Below the pieces are notes generated by a model. The model did no database searches. It was not told the DNA's origin and saw only the letters and a program-made list of their open reading frames with translations. This document shows, in pieces, positions 24,323 to 33,166 of a stretch of 64,000 nt of DNA. The DNA lies in contig CAVOJD010000006.1 in the NCBI GenBank assembly GCA_963696075.1, positions 62,001-126,000 of the forward strand, in the 5' to 3' direction. The stretch is from CAJQQK01 sp963696075 (GTDB lineage Bacteria > Pseudomonadota > Alphaproteobacteria > Rhizobiales > Hyphomicrobiaceae). The first letter of the stretch is position 1, and each line of letters begins with the position of its first letter. The position numbers and the translations under genes are program-made.

Positions 24323-25312
24323 ATGAAGTTCCCCGCGCCCCTCGCCTTCGCCACGCTCGCAAGCGTGATCCTGGCCAGCCACGCATCGGCCGCCGACGCC
24401 CCGGTCTTGGCGCAGCCAATCGACTGCAGGTTGGGTGAGACCTGCTTCGTGCAGAGCTATGTCGACGTCGACCCGACGCCCGCGGCACGCGACTATCGCT
24501 GCGGTTCCGCCACCTACGACGGCCACAAGGGCACCGACTTCCGCCTGCTCTCGACCGTTGCCGCCGAGCGTGGTGTCCGCGTCCTCGCCGCAGCCCCGGG
24601 AACCGTCAAGGGGTTGCGCAGCACGATGCCTGACCGCCTGATCAACGGCGCTGCAGAGGTAGCCGGCCGCGAGTGCGGCAACGGCGTCGTCATCGACCAC
24701 GGCGATGGCTGGGAGACCCAGTACTGTCACATGCGCCGCGGCACCATCGCCGTCCGCAAGGGCCAGTCCGTTGAAACGGGCACACCGCTCGGCCTCGTCG
24801 GCTATTCCGGCAAGACCCAGTTTGCCCACCTCCACTTCTCGGTCAGCAGGAACGGTCAACCGATTGACCCCTTCTCGGGCCACGCGATCGGCCAGGCCTG
24901 TAACACCCATGATGGCCGCGCCCTCTGGTCCGGCGAGGCAACGCCGGCCTATGCCGACGCCATCTTCATCGATGCTGGCTTCATAAGTGGCCCGGTCGAC
25001 ACCCGCACGGCCGAGACGGGCAAGCTGAGCGCGCACCGCGCCACCGCCGAAAGCCCGGCACTCGTATTCTACGCGCGCATTCTCAATGCCCGGGCCGGAG
25101 ACCGTCTCCACCTCACCTTGAAAGGCCCCGCCGGCCTCGCCGTTGAGAACGCGGTCAAGCCGCTCGAGCGTCACAAGGCCCAATACATCGCCTTCGCTGG
25201 CCGCCGCAGCCGCACCACGCAATGGCCCGCCGGCCGCTATCTGGGCGAAGCCCGGCTGTTGCGCAATGGCGCGCTCAAATCGCGCATAACCCGCCACCTC
25301 GATTTTCCCTGA
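24323..25312 (+). CDS. Secreted M23 (LytM-type) metallopeptidase
   Basis: A 329-residue exported protein with signal peptide MKFPAPLAFATLASVILASHASA. The zinc-peptidase signature is visible: GHKGTDFRLL supplies the His-x3-Asp pair and HLHFSV the C-terminal HxH, with a further His in YCHMRRGTI. M23 enzymes cut peptide crossbridges in murein. A C-terminal domain of about 120 residues without an assigned family follows. The gene lies 30 bases after hlyD on the same strand, so it is probably co-expressed; loosening murein for the secretion machine is a plausible role but is inferred. Confidence 0.9.
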   Translation: MKFPAPLAFATLASVILASHASAADAPVLAQPIDCRLGETCFVQSYVDVDPTPAARDYRCGSATYDGHKGTDFRLLSTVAAERGVRVLAAAPGTVKGLRSTMPDRLINGAAEVAGRECGNGVVIDHGDGWETQYCHMRRGTIAVRKGQSVETGTPLGLVGYSGKTQFAHLHFSVSRNGQPIDPFSGHAIGQACNTHDGRALWSGEATPAYADAIFIDAGFISGPVDTRTAETGKLSAHRATAESPALVFYARILNARAGDRLHLTLKGPAGLAVENAVKPLERHKAQYIAFAGRRSRTTQWPAGRYLGEARLLRNGALKSRITRHLDFP

Positions 25313-25550
25313 CCACCGCCCCCAGACCACCGCCTCATGAACAGCTTGGGGCACAACGGAGTACGTCACCATGGCCACCACCACTGCAAAATTTCTAACG
25401 AACGCACCTCACCACCGTGATCAATTGTCCAGAACGCGCTATCGTGCCCCCCAAGGCATCGACGGCTCAAAAGCGGCGACCCCATTGCCCCCGCCGCCCC
25501 GCCCCGTCTTGGGCACGCAACTCAAGTTCGCGAACCGGAGGTTCAATGCC

Positions 25551-27116
25551 ATGAGAAACCGGCTGACATCATTGCTGAGCGTGGCGCTGACAGTTCTCGC
25601 CGTCGCAGCATCTCCGGCGCTTGCGACCGGCAAGGCGGCCGAGAAGAAGGTCGCCCTGGTGGTTGGCAACGCCGCCTACATGCACACCGCGCCCCTTCGT
25701 AATCCGCGCAATGACGCGGAAGACGTCGCTGGCGTGCTCGGCAAGATGGGCTTCGAAGTCGTCGTCGGCCTCGATCTGACGCAGCCCGCCTTCCGTGAAT
25801 TGCTGAATGAGTTCGTCAAGACGCTGCAAGGCGCCAAGCGTGCCGTTTTCTACTATTCGGGCCACGCACTGCAGGTCGAAGGGCGCAACTATCTCGTGCC
25901 GACTGATGCCAAGCTTGGCGGCGAGATGGCGCTCGATTTCGAACTCGTCCCCCTTGCCCTGGTCCAGCGTGCGCTGGAACGCCAGGTCTCGGCCAACGTG
26001 ATCTTTCTCGATGCCTGCCGGGATAATCCGCTGGGACGTAATCTCGCCCGCAACATGGGCAGCCGTTCGACGCGCATCGGACGCGGACTGGCGCCGGCCG
26101 AATCCGGCATCGGCACCCTGATCAGCTTCTCGACCCAGCCCGGCAACGTCGCAGCCGACGGCGAGGGGCGCAATTCGCCCTTCACCGCAGCCTTTCTCAA
26201 GCACGCGCAGGAAAAGAACAGCGATGTCACGACCATGCTCATAAACGTGCGCCGGGACGTGATGGCTGCAACCGAAAACAAGCAGGTGCCGTGGGAGCAT
26301 TCCGCCCTTCGCCAGCGCTTCTTCCTCAATGATGACGCCATCGCCAGTGCGCAGCTTGAGGAGACCCCGGCCGCCCTCCAGGAAGGCGAAGGCGAATTCT
26401 GGACACTCGTCCAGGCCAGCGACGATCCTGCGTTCTATCGAGAGTATCTGGCAATGTTCCCGTCTGGCCGGCACGTCGAGAAGGCGCGTGTTCGCCTCGC
26501 CGCACTCACCGGGCTTACCCGCGACACGTCGGCAGCCTCTGGCGCAGACAAGCCGGTCACGCGCTCGCCGGCGGAACTCGCAACCCGCGCCCAGACGCTT
26601 CTGCAGCGGGCCGGCTGCTACACCGGCGAAATCGACGGGGTCTGGGGCCGCAACAGCCGCTATGCCCTGCGCCGGGCGCTCGGGCCCAGGATCGCCAGTT
26701 CAAAGCTGGACCCGGTTATTATCCTGCGGCTCGAAATTCTCGTGCCAGGCCAGTGCGCGCCTCAGTCGGATGAAAAGCAGGCTGCTCCAACCACAGCGCC
26801 CACACCGCCGAAGGCCAAAAGCAAGCCGAAGGTGCGCGAAGCGCGACGTCCACCACCAACCGAACCGAGCAGCCGGGAGCGAAGACGTAAAGCTGCACGC
26901 GACCGTATCCGGCGCGAGAACGAGCGCCGCGCCCGTCGGGAAGCGCGACAACGGGCAAGTGCCAGCAACTCGGCGCCAAAGATTTCTCGGCGCAAGTCGA
27001 ATGAGATCTCGGCCGAATGCCGCTCCTGGCGGCGCTGCGCCGGTGCATCGCATCCCTACCGCGTCCGCATCGATTGTCCGGACCGGCCACGCGGCTGCAG
27101 GGCTTGGAACGATTGA
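25551..27116 (+). CDS. Exported caspase-family (C14) protein with SEL1-less basic C-terminal tail
   Basis: A 521-residue protein with signal peptide (LLSVALTVLAVAASPALA). Residues 32-270 are a caspase-fold peptidase domain: KKVALVVGNAAYMHTAPLRN, catalytic His105 in FYYSGHALQ and Cys156 in IFLDACRDNP, and STQPGNVAADGEGRNSPFTA. The dyad is complete, unlike in the caspase-fold protein at 13415-15043. Residues 285-320 (EGEFWTLVQASDDPAFYREY) resemble a spacer common in such proteins. Residues 355-400 resemble a peptidoglycan-binding-like helix set, and the rest is Pro/Lys/Arg-rich, ending in a Cys-containing tail. The ATG at 25551 has GGAGG 9 bases upstream; the frame starts at 25371 without support. 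Target proteins are unknown. Confidence 0.85.
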   Translation: MRNRLTSLLSVALTVLAVAASPALATGKAAEKKVALVVGNAAYMHTAPLRNPRNDAEDVAGVLGKMGFEVVVGLDLTQPAFRELLNEFVKTLQGAKRAVFYYSGHALQVEGRNYLVPTDAKLGGEMALDFELVPLALVQRALERQVSANVIFLDACRDNPLGRNLARNMGSRSTRIGRGLAPAESGIGTLISFSTQPGNVAADGEGRNSPFTAAFLKHAQEKNSDVTTMLINVRRDVMAATENKQVPWEHSALRQRFFLNDDAIASAQLEETPAALQEGEGEFWTLVQASDDPAFYREYLAMFPSGRHVEKARVRLAALTGLTRDTSAASGADKPVTRSPAELATRAQTLLQRAGCYTGEIDGVWGRNSRYALRRALGPRIASSKLDPVIILRLEILVPGQCAPQSDEKQAAPTTAPTPPKAKSKPKVREARRPPPTEPSSRERRRKAARDRIRRENERRARREARQRASASNSAPKISRRKSNEISAECRSWRRCAGASHPYRVRIDCPDRPRGCRAWND

Positions 27117-27133
27117 CCGTGAAACGAGACATC

Positions 27134-27164
27134 AGGCACCAGCGGCAACCGCCCGCTGGTGCCT
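27134..27164 (+). terminator. 12-bp hairpin terminator after the caspase-family gene
   Basis: AGGCACCAGCGG (27134-27145) pairs fully with CCGCTGGTGCCT (27153-27164) around a 7-base loop. It begins 18 bases after the stop and is followed by TGG, so there is only a weak T-run. It probably ends the secretion-island transcripts. Confidence 0.65.
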
Positions 27165-27293
27165 TGGCTCAATCGAAGGCGCAAGCTCGCGGGCGCCCGA
27201 CATGATCGCCCGGACCTGGGCGGCGCGGGGCACCCGGCTGCCGCTTCGTGTGGCTTGGTCCAGCCGCCTCGGTTGCGCGGAAGCGGCCCTGTC

Positions 27294-27932
27294 TCATTCG
27301 GGACGGATCAGCAGGCCCGCCGCAACGCCCGCATAAAGCAATGCCGGCACGATGAGCGGCATCGCGAGGTGCGACTGCGCCAGGACTGCGACGGCGCCAC
27401 CGATCCCATAGGCAATCCAGGCAGCCGTCAGATGCCCGAGATTGCCGGCTGGCGCGACAGGGACACTCCCTCGGTCACACCCGCGCCTGACAAGTCCGTC
27501 CACCAGATTGACCAACGTCGACGTGACGACGACAGTCGGCAACCGAATCCCCGAGAACGAACTGATGGCCCCGCCCTGCAGGCCCATCACGAAGGCCAGC
27601 GCGCACAGGACAGCAAAGCCTGGAATATCGGCAGCCATAATCGCGATCAGCAGACCGCCCGCGATCACGAACAAAACCGGCAACACCACGCCCGCCAGCT
27701 TCAGCAAGGTCGAAGCTGCAACCCCTAGAACGAATGCCGCGATGGTGGCCAGGTAGCTCAAGGCCAGCCAGTCGCCCTTCATCAGTTTGGCGCCAAGCAG
27801 GACGGTGTTGCCCGTCATATTGGCCGTAAAGACCTCTCCATGTTCGAGATAACCCACCGCATCCACGAACCCTGCAATCAGGCAGAGCGCGGAAGCATGG
27901 CTCAATCCGGCGCGATCCTCATAACCTGACAT
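27294..27932 (-). CDS. DUF1275 (YoaK-like) integral membrane protein
   Basis: A 212-residue membrane protein with about six hydrophobic helices. The N-terminal SALCLIAGFVDAVGYLEHGEVFTANMTGNTVLLG is the hallmark of DUF1275/YoaK proteins, and GLQGGAISSFSGIRLPTVVVTSTL is the second conserved block. Function in the family is unknown; a transport role has been suggested. The ATG at 27932 begins directly before the conserved part; the longer frame to 28043 has no family sequence. It converges with the caspase-family gene across the hairpin. Confidence 0.9.
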   Translation of the reverse strand: MSGYEDRAGLSHASALCLIAGFVDAVGYLEHGEVFTANMTGNTVLLGAKLMKGDWLALSYLATIAAFVLGVAASTLLKLAGVVLPVLFVIAGGLLIAIMAADIPGFAVLCALAFVMGLQGGAISSFSGIRLPTVVVTSTLVNLVDGLVRRGCDRGSVPVAPAGNLGHLTAAWIAYGIGGAVAVLAQSHLAMPLIVPALLYAGVAAGLLIRPE

Positions 27933-28111
27933 GCAGCGCAATCCTCTTCTTTTCCGTACCAAAGACCCTGCTATCCGCGCACTCGTATCGCAGCCTGCCA
28001 ATCGCCGACTGCCGCCACGTTGATCGCTCGGCGCGTGATGCACGTAACCGTAACGTACATCGTAAAGCGGGCAGATGGATTAAGGAGCCGCGCGACAATG
28101 CGGATCGATCA

Positions 28112-28402
28112 ATGGATGACATAACCAACGAAGACCGTTTGCGGCGGATCCCGGCCGATGTTGCTGCCATCATCGGGGCGGCGGAGCGCGGCGATCCGAA
28201 GATCGTGCAGGCAAATATTGACGAGCTGACCGCTCTCTTCGCCCAACTCGCAGCCAGCTACGCAGCCGTCGTCACAACCATCGGCATGCAGCGCGAACCG
28301 GGCCTGACAATGGCGCGGAACCGGGCGGTCGAGGAGTTGGACAAGGAAATCGCCCGCCAGATGGATCTGTGGTCGCGCATGTCGCCACCGGGCGAGGCCT
28401 AG
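28112..28402 (+). CDS. Small hypothetical helical protein
   Basis: A 96-residue acidic protein predicted to be all helix, with no signal, membrane segment or motif I recognise. The start is uncertain: no ribosome-binding site precedes ATG 28112. AAGGAG at 28082-28087 instead faces an ATG at 28098 in another frame, which encodes only eight codons and stops at 28122-28124, overlapping this start. Translation could be coupled through that mini-ORF. Codon use is like that of its neighbours, which supports a real gene. Confidence 0.6.
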   Translation: MDDITNEDRLRRIPADVAAIIGAAERGDPKIVQANIDELTALFAQLAASYAAVVTTIGMQREPGLTMARNRAVEELDKEIARQMDLWSRMSPPGEA

Positions 28403-28609
28403 ACGGCGGCTCCTGGGCAGCCGGGACCTGATCATGGCGCCCGCCATGCGCCTTGCAAGACTTGGGCGCGCCGCCTGGGGCATCTCCCATGCGATTGTGA
28501 AAACCCGCGATTGACAGACGGCAGCCTGCGGCCAACGATTTCGCATCCAGCGCCGGCTTCGTGCGTGTACCGGTCACAGGTCGGCTCAGCGCCGCGAGAG
28601 GATGCCGCC

Positions 28610-29605
28610 ATGAGTATCGAAATCAAACCGAGAACGCCGTCCTTCGCAGCGGAAGTCTGCAATATTGATTTGTCCCACCCCCTGTCTGGGGAGGTGATCC
28701 AGGCTCTTCATGACGGCATGGACACCTACGCGGTCTTGATCTTCCGCGGCCAGCACCTGACCAACGAGCAGCAACTCGCGTTCACCCAAAGCCTCGGCCC
28801 GATCGAGCAGGCCATCGGCACAGGGCTGCGCAAACCGGAAGACTACCGTTTGCCAACGACGTTCGCCGATGTCTCGAACCTCGACAAGCACGGCAAGCCG
28901 TTTGCAGCCGACGACCGCCGTCGGCAGTTCTCGATCGGCAACCGGTTATGGCACTCCGACAGCTCGTTCAAGGTGATACCGGCAAAGTACTCGCTCCTCT
29001 ACGCCCACGTCATTCCCTCGAAAGGCGGCAACACGGAATTCGCCGACATGCGCGCCGCCTACGACGCACTCGATGACGAAACGCGGGAGCTTGCCGAAGA
29101 TCTGATCTGCGAACACTCCCAGCTCTATTCGCGCGGCAAGCTCGGCTTCACCGATTTCACCGACGAGGAGCTTGAACGCTTCAAGCCGGTCTTGCAGCGC
29201 CTCGTGCGCGTGCATCCTTCAACCGGCCGCCGCTCGCTGTATCTGTCCTCGCACGCGGGCAGGATCATCGGCTGGCCGGTGCCCGAAGCGCGCGCCTTCC
29301 TGATGGACCTGACCGAACACGCGACCCGGCCCGAGTTCGTCTTCGCCCACGAATGGCAGGTCGGCGATCTGGTGATGTGGGACAATCGCGCCACGATGCA
29401 CCGCGCGAGGCCGTTCCCCCACGACGAGCCGCGAGACGTGCGCCGCACCACCTTGATGGGCGACCAACCGACCGTCGACCAGGCAACCACAAGGCAGCCT
29501 CCGGCCTCGACGCGACAGAGGGCCACCGCAATCTGTCGACCGGCAGCGACCTTCCCGCGTTCGCGCTCACGCTTCGCCGTAGTGAATCCGGCGGTACGCG
29601 CGTGA
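28610..29605 (+). CDS. TfdA/TauD-family Fe(II)/2-oxoglutarate dioxygenase
   Basis: A cytosolic 331-residue oxygenase. The text WHSDSSFKVIPAKYSLLYA, GGNTEFADMRAAYDAL and VGDLVMWDNRATMHRARPF closely follows TfdA (2,4-D dioxygenase). Iron ligands are His and Asp of WHSD and His of TMHRARPF; the 2-oxoglutarate Arg is in RDVRRTTLMG. The normal family end comes soon after RRTTL. Here about 45 more low-complexity residues follow and run 39 bases into the convergent ThDP gene, so the tail may be non-conserved. GAGAGG precedes ATG 28610. The likely substrate is an aryloxyalkanoate- or sulfonate-like acid, by family analogy only. Confidence 0.88.
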   Translation: MSIEIKPRTPSFAAEVCNIDLSHPLSGEVIQALHDGMDTYAVLIFRGQHLTNEQQLAFTQSLGPIEQAIGTGLRKPEDYRLPTTFADVSNLDKHGKPFAADDRRRQFSIGNRLWHSDSSFKVIPAKYSLLYAHVIPSKGGNTEFADMRAAYDALDDETRELAEDLICEHSQLYSRGKLGFTDFTDEELERFKPVLQRLVRVHPSTGRRSLYLSSHAGRIIGWPVPEARAFLMDLTEHATRPEFVFAHEWQVGDLVMWDNRATMHRARPFPHDEPRDVRRTTLMGDQPTVDQATTRQPPASTRQRATAICRPAATFPRSRSRFAVVNPAVRA

Positions 29606-31231
29606 TGGAATGAGGTCGTCCACCACCACGTCCCAAACGCTGGCGACATTGGCCCCTTCATGTTCGCGGAACAGCTTCTCGGTCGAACCCATCTGATTGA
29701 CCGTCGCCCCCGCAAGGCCAAATCCACGCGCCATCGCCGCAAGGTCGCCGCGCCCATGGATCGCATGTGACTCCTCGACATCGTTGGCGCGGAACTTGTG
29801 GAATTCGGCGCCATACCCGCCGTCGTTCATGATCGCCATGAGCAGGCGGATGCCATGACGCTGGATCGTCTCGAGTTCCTGGCAATGCATCATCAGGCTG
29901 CCATCGCCTTCGATCAGGCACACCTTGCCATCGCCTCGCGCCTGCGCGACCCCGATCGCGGCGGCAAGCCCTGAGCCGATCGCGCCGAAGTCGTTGATGA
30001 CATGGTAGCGCTCGGCCGCCCGCCCCCTTAAATGCGTCATGGCGATCGAGAAGTAGTGGCCGCCACCGACCACGATATCCCAGTCTTTCGGGATCGTCCG
30101 GTCGAGTTCCTCGATGAATCGGCGTTGATCGATCATGCCGGGCTGCACCGGATACACCTTGGAATCGGGATGATCGTTGGCGATCGCAGCCGCAATCTCA
30201 GGCGTCCTGAGCCCAACCTTCTTGACCGAACGCGCGCGCAGTCGCGCCGTAATCGCCTCGGCTGCAGCTTTCGCATCGGCAATGACATGCAGGTCGGCAG
30301 TCCGCAAACCTTGCCACAGGCCTCTGGGGTTCATGTCGATCTGGACCACCTGGGCGCCTGGATAGAGATAACCGCCTTCGGTGGTGTAGTGGCCGAGGCC
30401 GACGCCGATCCCGATCACGAGGTCGGATTCGGCAAATCGCTCACGCGCATAGTCACTCGCGAATGCGCCGGCAATCTCGAGATTGTACGGATTGCCGTCG
30501 AAAAGGCCTTTGCCGAGGAGCGAGTTGGCCAGCAGCGCACCGGCCTGATCCGCCATCTCGGCAACCGCAGCAGCTGCACCGGACGCAATGACACCACGCC
30601 CGCCCAGCACGATCGGATGTTCCGCTTCCGCGATCATGTCGCAAACCCGGTCGACGAGTTCGGGGTCCGGAATGGGCCGCTGCTTGACGGGCACGATGTC
30701 GTCGGATGGGAAATAGTCGGCAAGGTGTGGCCAGGGCTGCTTCTGCAGGTCCATCGGCACGGAAAGAACGACAGGCCGCCGCTCGGCGCGCGCGACCTGG
30801 AAGGCTTCGCGCACGTTGTCCAGCAGGCGGTCGATATGGCGAACGGGCACATAGTGGGCGCCCGTTGCGCGGGCCAGTGGCGCCATGTCGATTTCCTGAA
30901 GATACCAGGAGGCGGCAATCGGTGAATCGCCTGCAAAAACGACGATCGGAATGCGCGCCCGCGCCGCCATCGCCAGTGACGTCATGATCTGCGTGAAGCC
31001 CGGCCCGCAGGTCGTCGAGGCCACGCCAACCTTGCCCGTCTGCCGGGCATACCCGTCAGCCATCGACACCGCACACGACTCGTGGCGGGCATGGATCACC
31101 TTCATGCCCGGCCGCCCGGCCATCGCCGTCGACCAGTACATGTTGGCATCGCCCATCAGCGTAAACAGCGTGTCGACGCCTTCCGCCTCGAAGGCGCGCG
31201 CCAGCATATCAAGCGTCAGCAGTTTGCTCAT
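29567..31231 (-). CDS. Thiamine-diphosphate-dependent enzyme, acetolactate-synthase-like
   Basis: A 554-residue three-domain ThDP enzyme. The N-terminal PYR domain has the catalytic Glu in IHARHESCAVSMADGYARQTG and TTCGPGFTQI. A central domain follows. The C-terminal PP domain holds the ThDP/Mg motif EGDGSLMMHCQELETIQRHG with downstream NDGGYGAEFHKF. The length fits acetolactate synthase, oxalyl-CoA decarboxylase or benzoylformate decarboxylase relatives; I cannot name the substrate. The ATG at 31231 with GAGG upstream lies 2 bases after the stop of the coxG-like gene, so they are one operon. The 3' end overlaps the convergent dioxygenase frame. Confidence 0.88.
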   Translation of the reverse strand: MSKLLTLDMLARAFEAEGVDTLFTLMGDANMYWSTAMAGRPGMKVIHARHESCAVSMADGYARQTGKVGVASTTCGPGFTQIMTSLAMAARARIPIVVFAGDSPIAASWYLQEIDMAPLARATGAHYVPVRHIDRLLDNVREAFQVARAERRPVVLSVPMDLQKQPWPHLADYFPSDDIVPVKQRPIPDPELVDRVCDMIAEAEHPIVLGGRGVIASGAAAAVAEMADQAGALLANSLLGKGLFDGNPYNLEIAGAFASDYARERFAESDLVIGIGVGLGHYTTEGGYLYPGAQVVQIDMNPRGLWQGLRTADLHVIADAKAAAEAITARLRARSVKKVGLRTPEIAAAIANDHPDSKVYPVQPGMIDQRRFIEELDRTIPKDWDIVVGGGHYFSIAMTHLRGRAAERYHVINDFGAIGSGLAAAIGVAQARGDGKVCLIEGDGSLMMHCQELETIQRHGIRLLMAIMNDGGYGAEFHKFRANDVEESHAIHGRGDLAAMARGFGLAGATVNQMGSTEKLFREHEGANVASVWDVVVDDLIPSRAYRRIHYGEA

Positions 31232-31233
31232 GT

Positions 31234-31881
31234 TCAAGACCTCGTTCGCGAAAAGAGAGAGCTGATCCACGATTTGAACGCGGACCAGAGCAGCGCAAAT
31301 GCATTGAGTTCACCGGCCCCCTTGGGCGCCGCCGCGGGCGAGGTGGCGGAGGCGGCATCGCGATGAGCGACGTCCGCATCACCTGTCGCTGGCGCGCTTT
31401 CATCCGTGACCTCGCCGGTGCCCGGTGCAGCGCCTTGCCCGGCGTTGACCCGCTCCGAAATGTTTTTGGCGAATTCCGCGAGCAACGCCCGCGCGACATG
31501 GACACCGCCTGCGTTGGCGAACGCTTCGAGCGGCCCCGAAACCGAATACGCGCCCTGAACCGTCACGTCGGTCTGCTGGTCGCCGCTGGCCGTCACCGTT
31601 CCGCTCGCCAGGGCGCGCGATGCGCCGCGCTGGTCAATCCCGCGCCCGTCGATGCTGCAGCGGTGCGCGCCATGATCATAGTCAAGCGAGGCCTCCCCGC
31701 GAAACACCGCGACCGTCGGGCCGAACTTCACGCGGATTGATCCCTTCCAAACGTCGTCCTCCTGATCCGGCGCCAGCGTGGCGCCCGGGATGCAGGCGGC
31801 GACCGTTGCAGGGTCCGACAGCAGCGGCCAGACCGCATCCAGCGGCGCATCGATGGTAATCGTCTCGGTAATCTCCGGCAT
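31234..31881 (-). CDS. CoxG-like SRPBCC family protein
   Basis: A 215-residue protein. Residues 1-145 are a START/SRPBCC-type CoxG domain: ITETITIDAPLDAVWPLLSD, VAACIPGATL, and IRVKFGPTVAVFRGEASLDY, then SGTVTASGDQQTDVTVQGAYSVSGPL. A linker rich in Ala, Thr and Gly follows, and a C-terminal hydrophobic/basic stretch LNAFALLWSAFKSWISSLFS may anchor it to the membrane, as described for CoxG of CO dehydrogenase. No coxLMS genes are nearby, so its partner is probably another enzyme; it is cotranscribed with a ThDP enzyme. AAGGA sits 5 bases before ATG 31881. Confidence 0.87.
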   Translation of the reverse strand: MPEITETITIDAPLDAVWPLLSDPATVAACIPGATLAPDQEDDVWKGSIRVKFGPTVAVFRGEASLDYDHGAHRCSIDGRGIDQRGASRALASGTVTASGDQQTDVTVQGAYSVSGPLEAFANAGGVHVARALLAEFAKNISERVNAGQGAAPGTGEVTDESAPATGDADVAHRDAASATSPAAAPKGAGELNAFALLWSAFKSWISSLFSRTRS

Positions 31882-32000
31882 GAGATCCTTTATGGTGTGG
31901 AAAAGAGGATGGCGGTGCTCATCCTAGGTGAACCAATTGAAATCGGTATCCGATTGCCGCGCGCATCGCCTCTGTGATGCGTCTGCGTCGCGCGTAAGGC

Positions 32001-32912
32001 TTAATTGAAATTGAGTTTCAGGCCCGGCTCCGGCCACCTGAGCCGGCCGAGACGCCCCGTCTCCGACAGCGTCACATAGGCGGTGCACATATCCGCGCCG
32101 CCAAAGCAGATGTTGGTCGGATAGCAGTCCGGCATCTTGATCGCGCGGACGATGTCACCGGCCGGCGAAATTTCAGTGATATAGCCGGTGTTGAGGGTTC
32201 CAACCGCGATATTACCGCTGGCCATCACCGCCAGGCTGTCGAACCGCGCGGCCCCCTCGAGGCCGGCAATCACCCGCCCGCTGTGCGGGGCGAACGCCGC
32301 TTTCGCTTTGACCTGTCCCGGTGCCTCGATATCGAAGGCCCACAGCCGCGCACCCTCGGTATCGGCAACATAAAGCGTCTTGCCATCCGGCGAGAGACCA
32401 CAGCCGTTGGGGCTCAGCATGGGGTAGGCGATCTCGACGATCTTCGAGCCGTCCGGCAGCGCATAATAAACCCCGCCGTTGTCGCGATGGCGCGGGTAGC
32501 GCTTGCCCAGATCCGTAAAATAGAAGCCGCCATGCACATCGAACACGAGATCGTTGGGCGCGGAAAACGTGTGCCCGCCAATCTCGTTATAGAGCCGCGT
32601 CGCCGCGCCCGTCGCCGGGTCGATCCGCTCGATGTAGCCGTGCTCGTAATCGGGGTGCGGTCCGTGGCCCAGCCAGTGCCCCTCGACATACCGGCTCCCG
32701 CCATTGTTGCACAGGTAGAAGAAGCCGTCGGGGCCGACGGCGAGCCCGTTCGGTCCCCCGCCGCAATCCGAGAACAGGCTGACGGTGCCGTCCGGCGCAA
32801 CCCGCGTGCATCGCTGATTGCGGATCTCGACGAGAACGATGGATCCATCGGCGCACACAACCGGCCCTTCCGGAAAACCCAGCCCCGTCGCCAGTATCTC
32901 AACGTCTGCCAT
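32001..32912 (-). CDS. SMP-30/gluconolactonase-family protein
   Basis: A 303-residue six-bladed beta-propeller lactonase homologue. Conserved text: GLGFPEGPVVCADGSIVLVE (metal-binding Glu), GGGPNGLAVGPDGFFYLCNN, FSAPNDLVFDVHGGFYFTD and SPNGCGLSPDGKTLYVADTE. These Glu, Asn and Asp residues form the divalent-metal site of the family, which hydrolyses lactones or phosphotriester-like esters. AAGGGA lies 7 bases before ATG 32912; the frame runs back to 32933. It stands alone, leftward, among catabolic genes. Confidence 0.88.
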   Translation of the reverse strand: MADVEILATGLGFPEGPVVCADGSIVLVEIRNQRCTRVAPDGTVSLFSDCGGGPNGLAVGPDGFFYLCNNGGSRYVEGHWLGHGPHPDYEHGYIERIDPATGAATRLYNEIGGHTFSAPNDLVFDVHGGFYFTDLGKRYPRHRDNGGVYYALPDGSKIVEIAYPMLSPNGCGLSPDGKTLYVADTEGARLWAFDIEAPGQVKAKAAFAPHSGRVIAGLEGAARFDSLAVMASGNIAVGTLNTGYITEISPAGDIVRAIKMPDCYPTNICFGGADMCTAYVTLSETGRLGRLRWPEPGLKLNFN

Positions 32913-33166
32913 GGTGTGTTCCCTTTTCGCCAAGCCCTGCAGGCATTAAGGCACCCACAATGACATCGCGTCCGGCCAACCGCCATCAGTCCCAGGATGT
33001 TGGCGAGCTGCAAGAGAGCTTCTCCCGCATAGGGTGGGCAACACGCCCGATGAGCCGCCGGCCGGAGCGCCATATTTCATACAAAATGGTTGCGCGTTAC
33101 ACCTTCCGCCGAACGCCTCGGCAGGCTCCTATGGCGCATCTTGAACACGTTGGCACGGAGTGCATC

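Noticed and set aside
25371..25550. ATG 25371 start for the caspase-family protein
   Set aside because: It would bury the signal peptide 60 residues in. ATG 25551 has GGAGG and a normal signal sequence.
29460..29605. C-terminal tail of the TfdA-like gene as evidence of a fusion or frameshift
   Set aside because: No recognisable domain appears in any frame after the normal family end. The tail looks like read-on to the next stop over the convergent gene.
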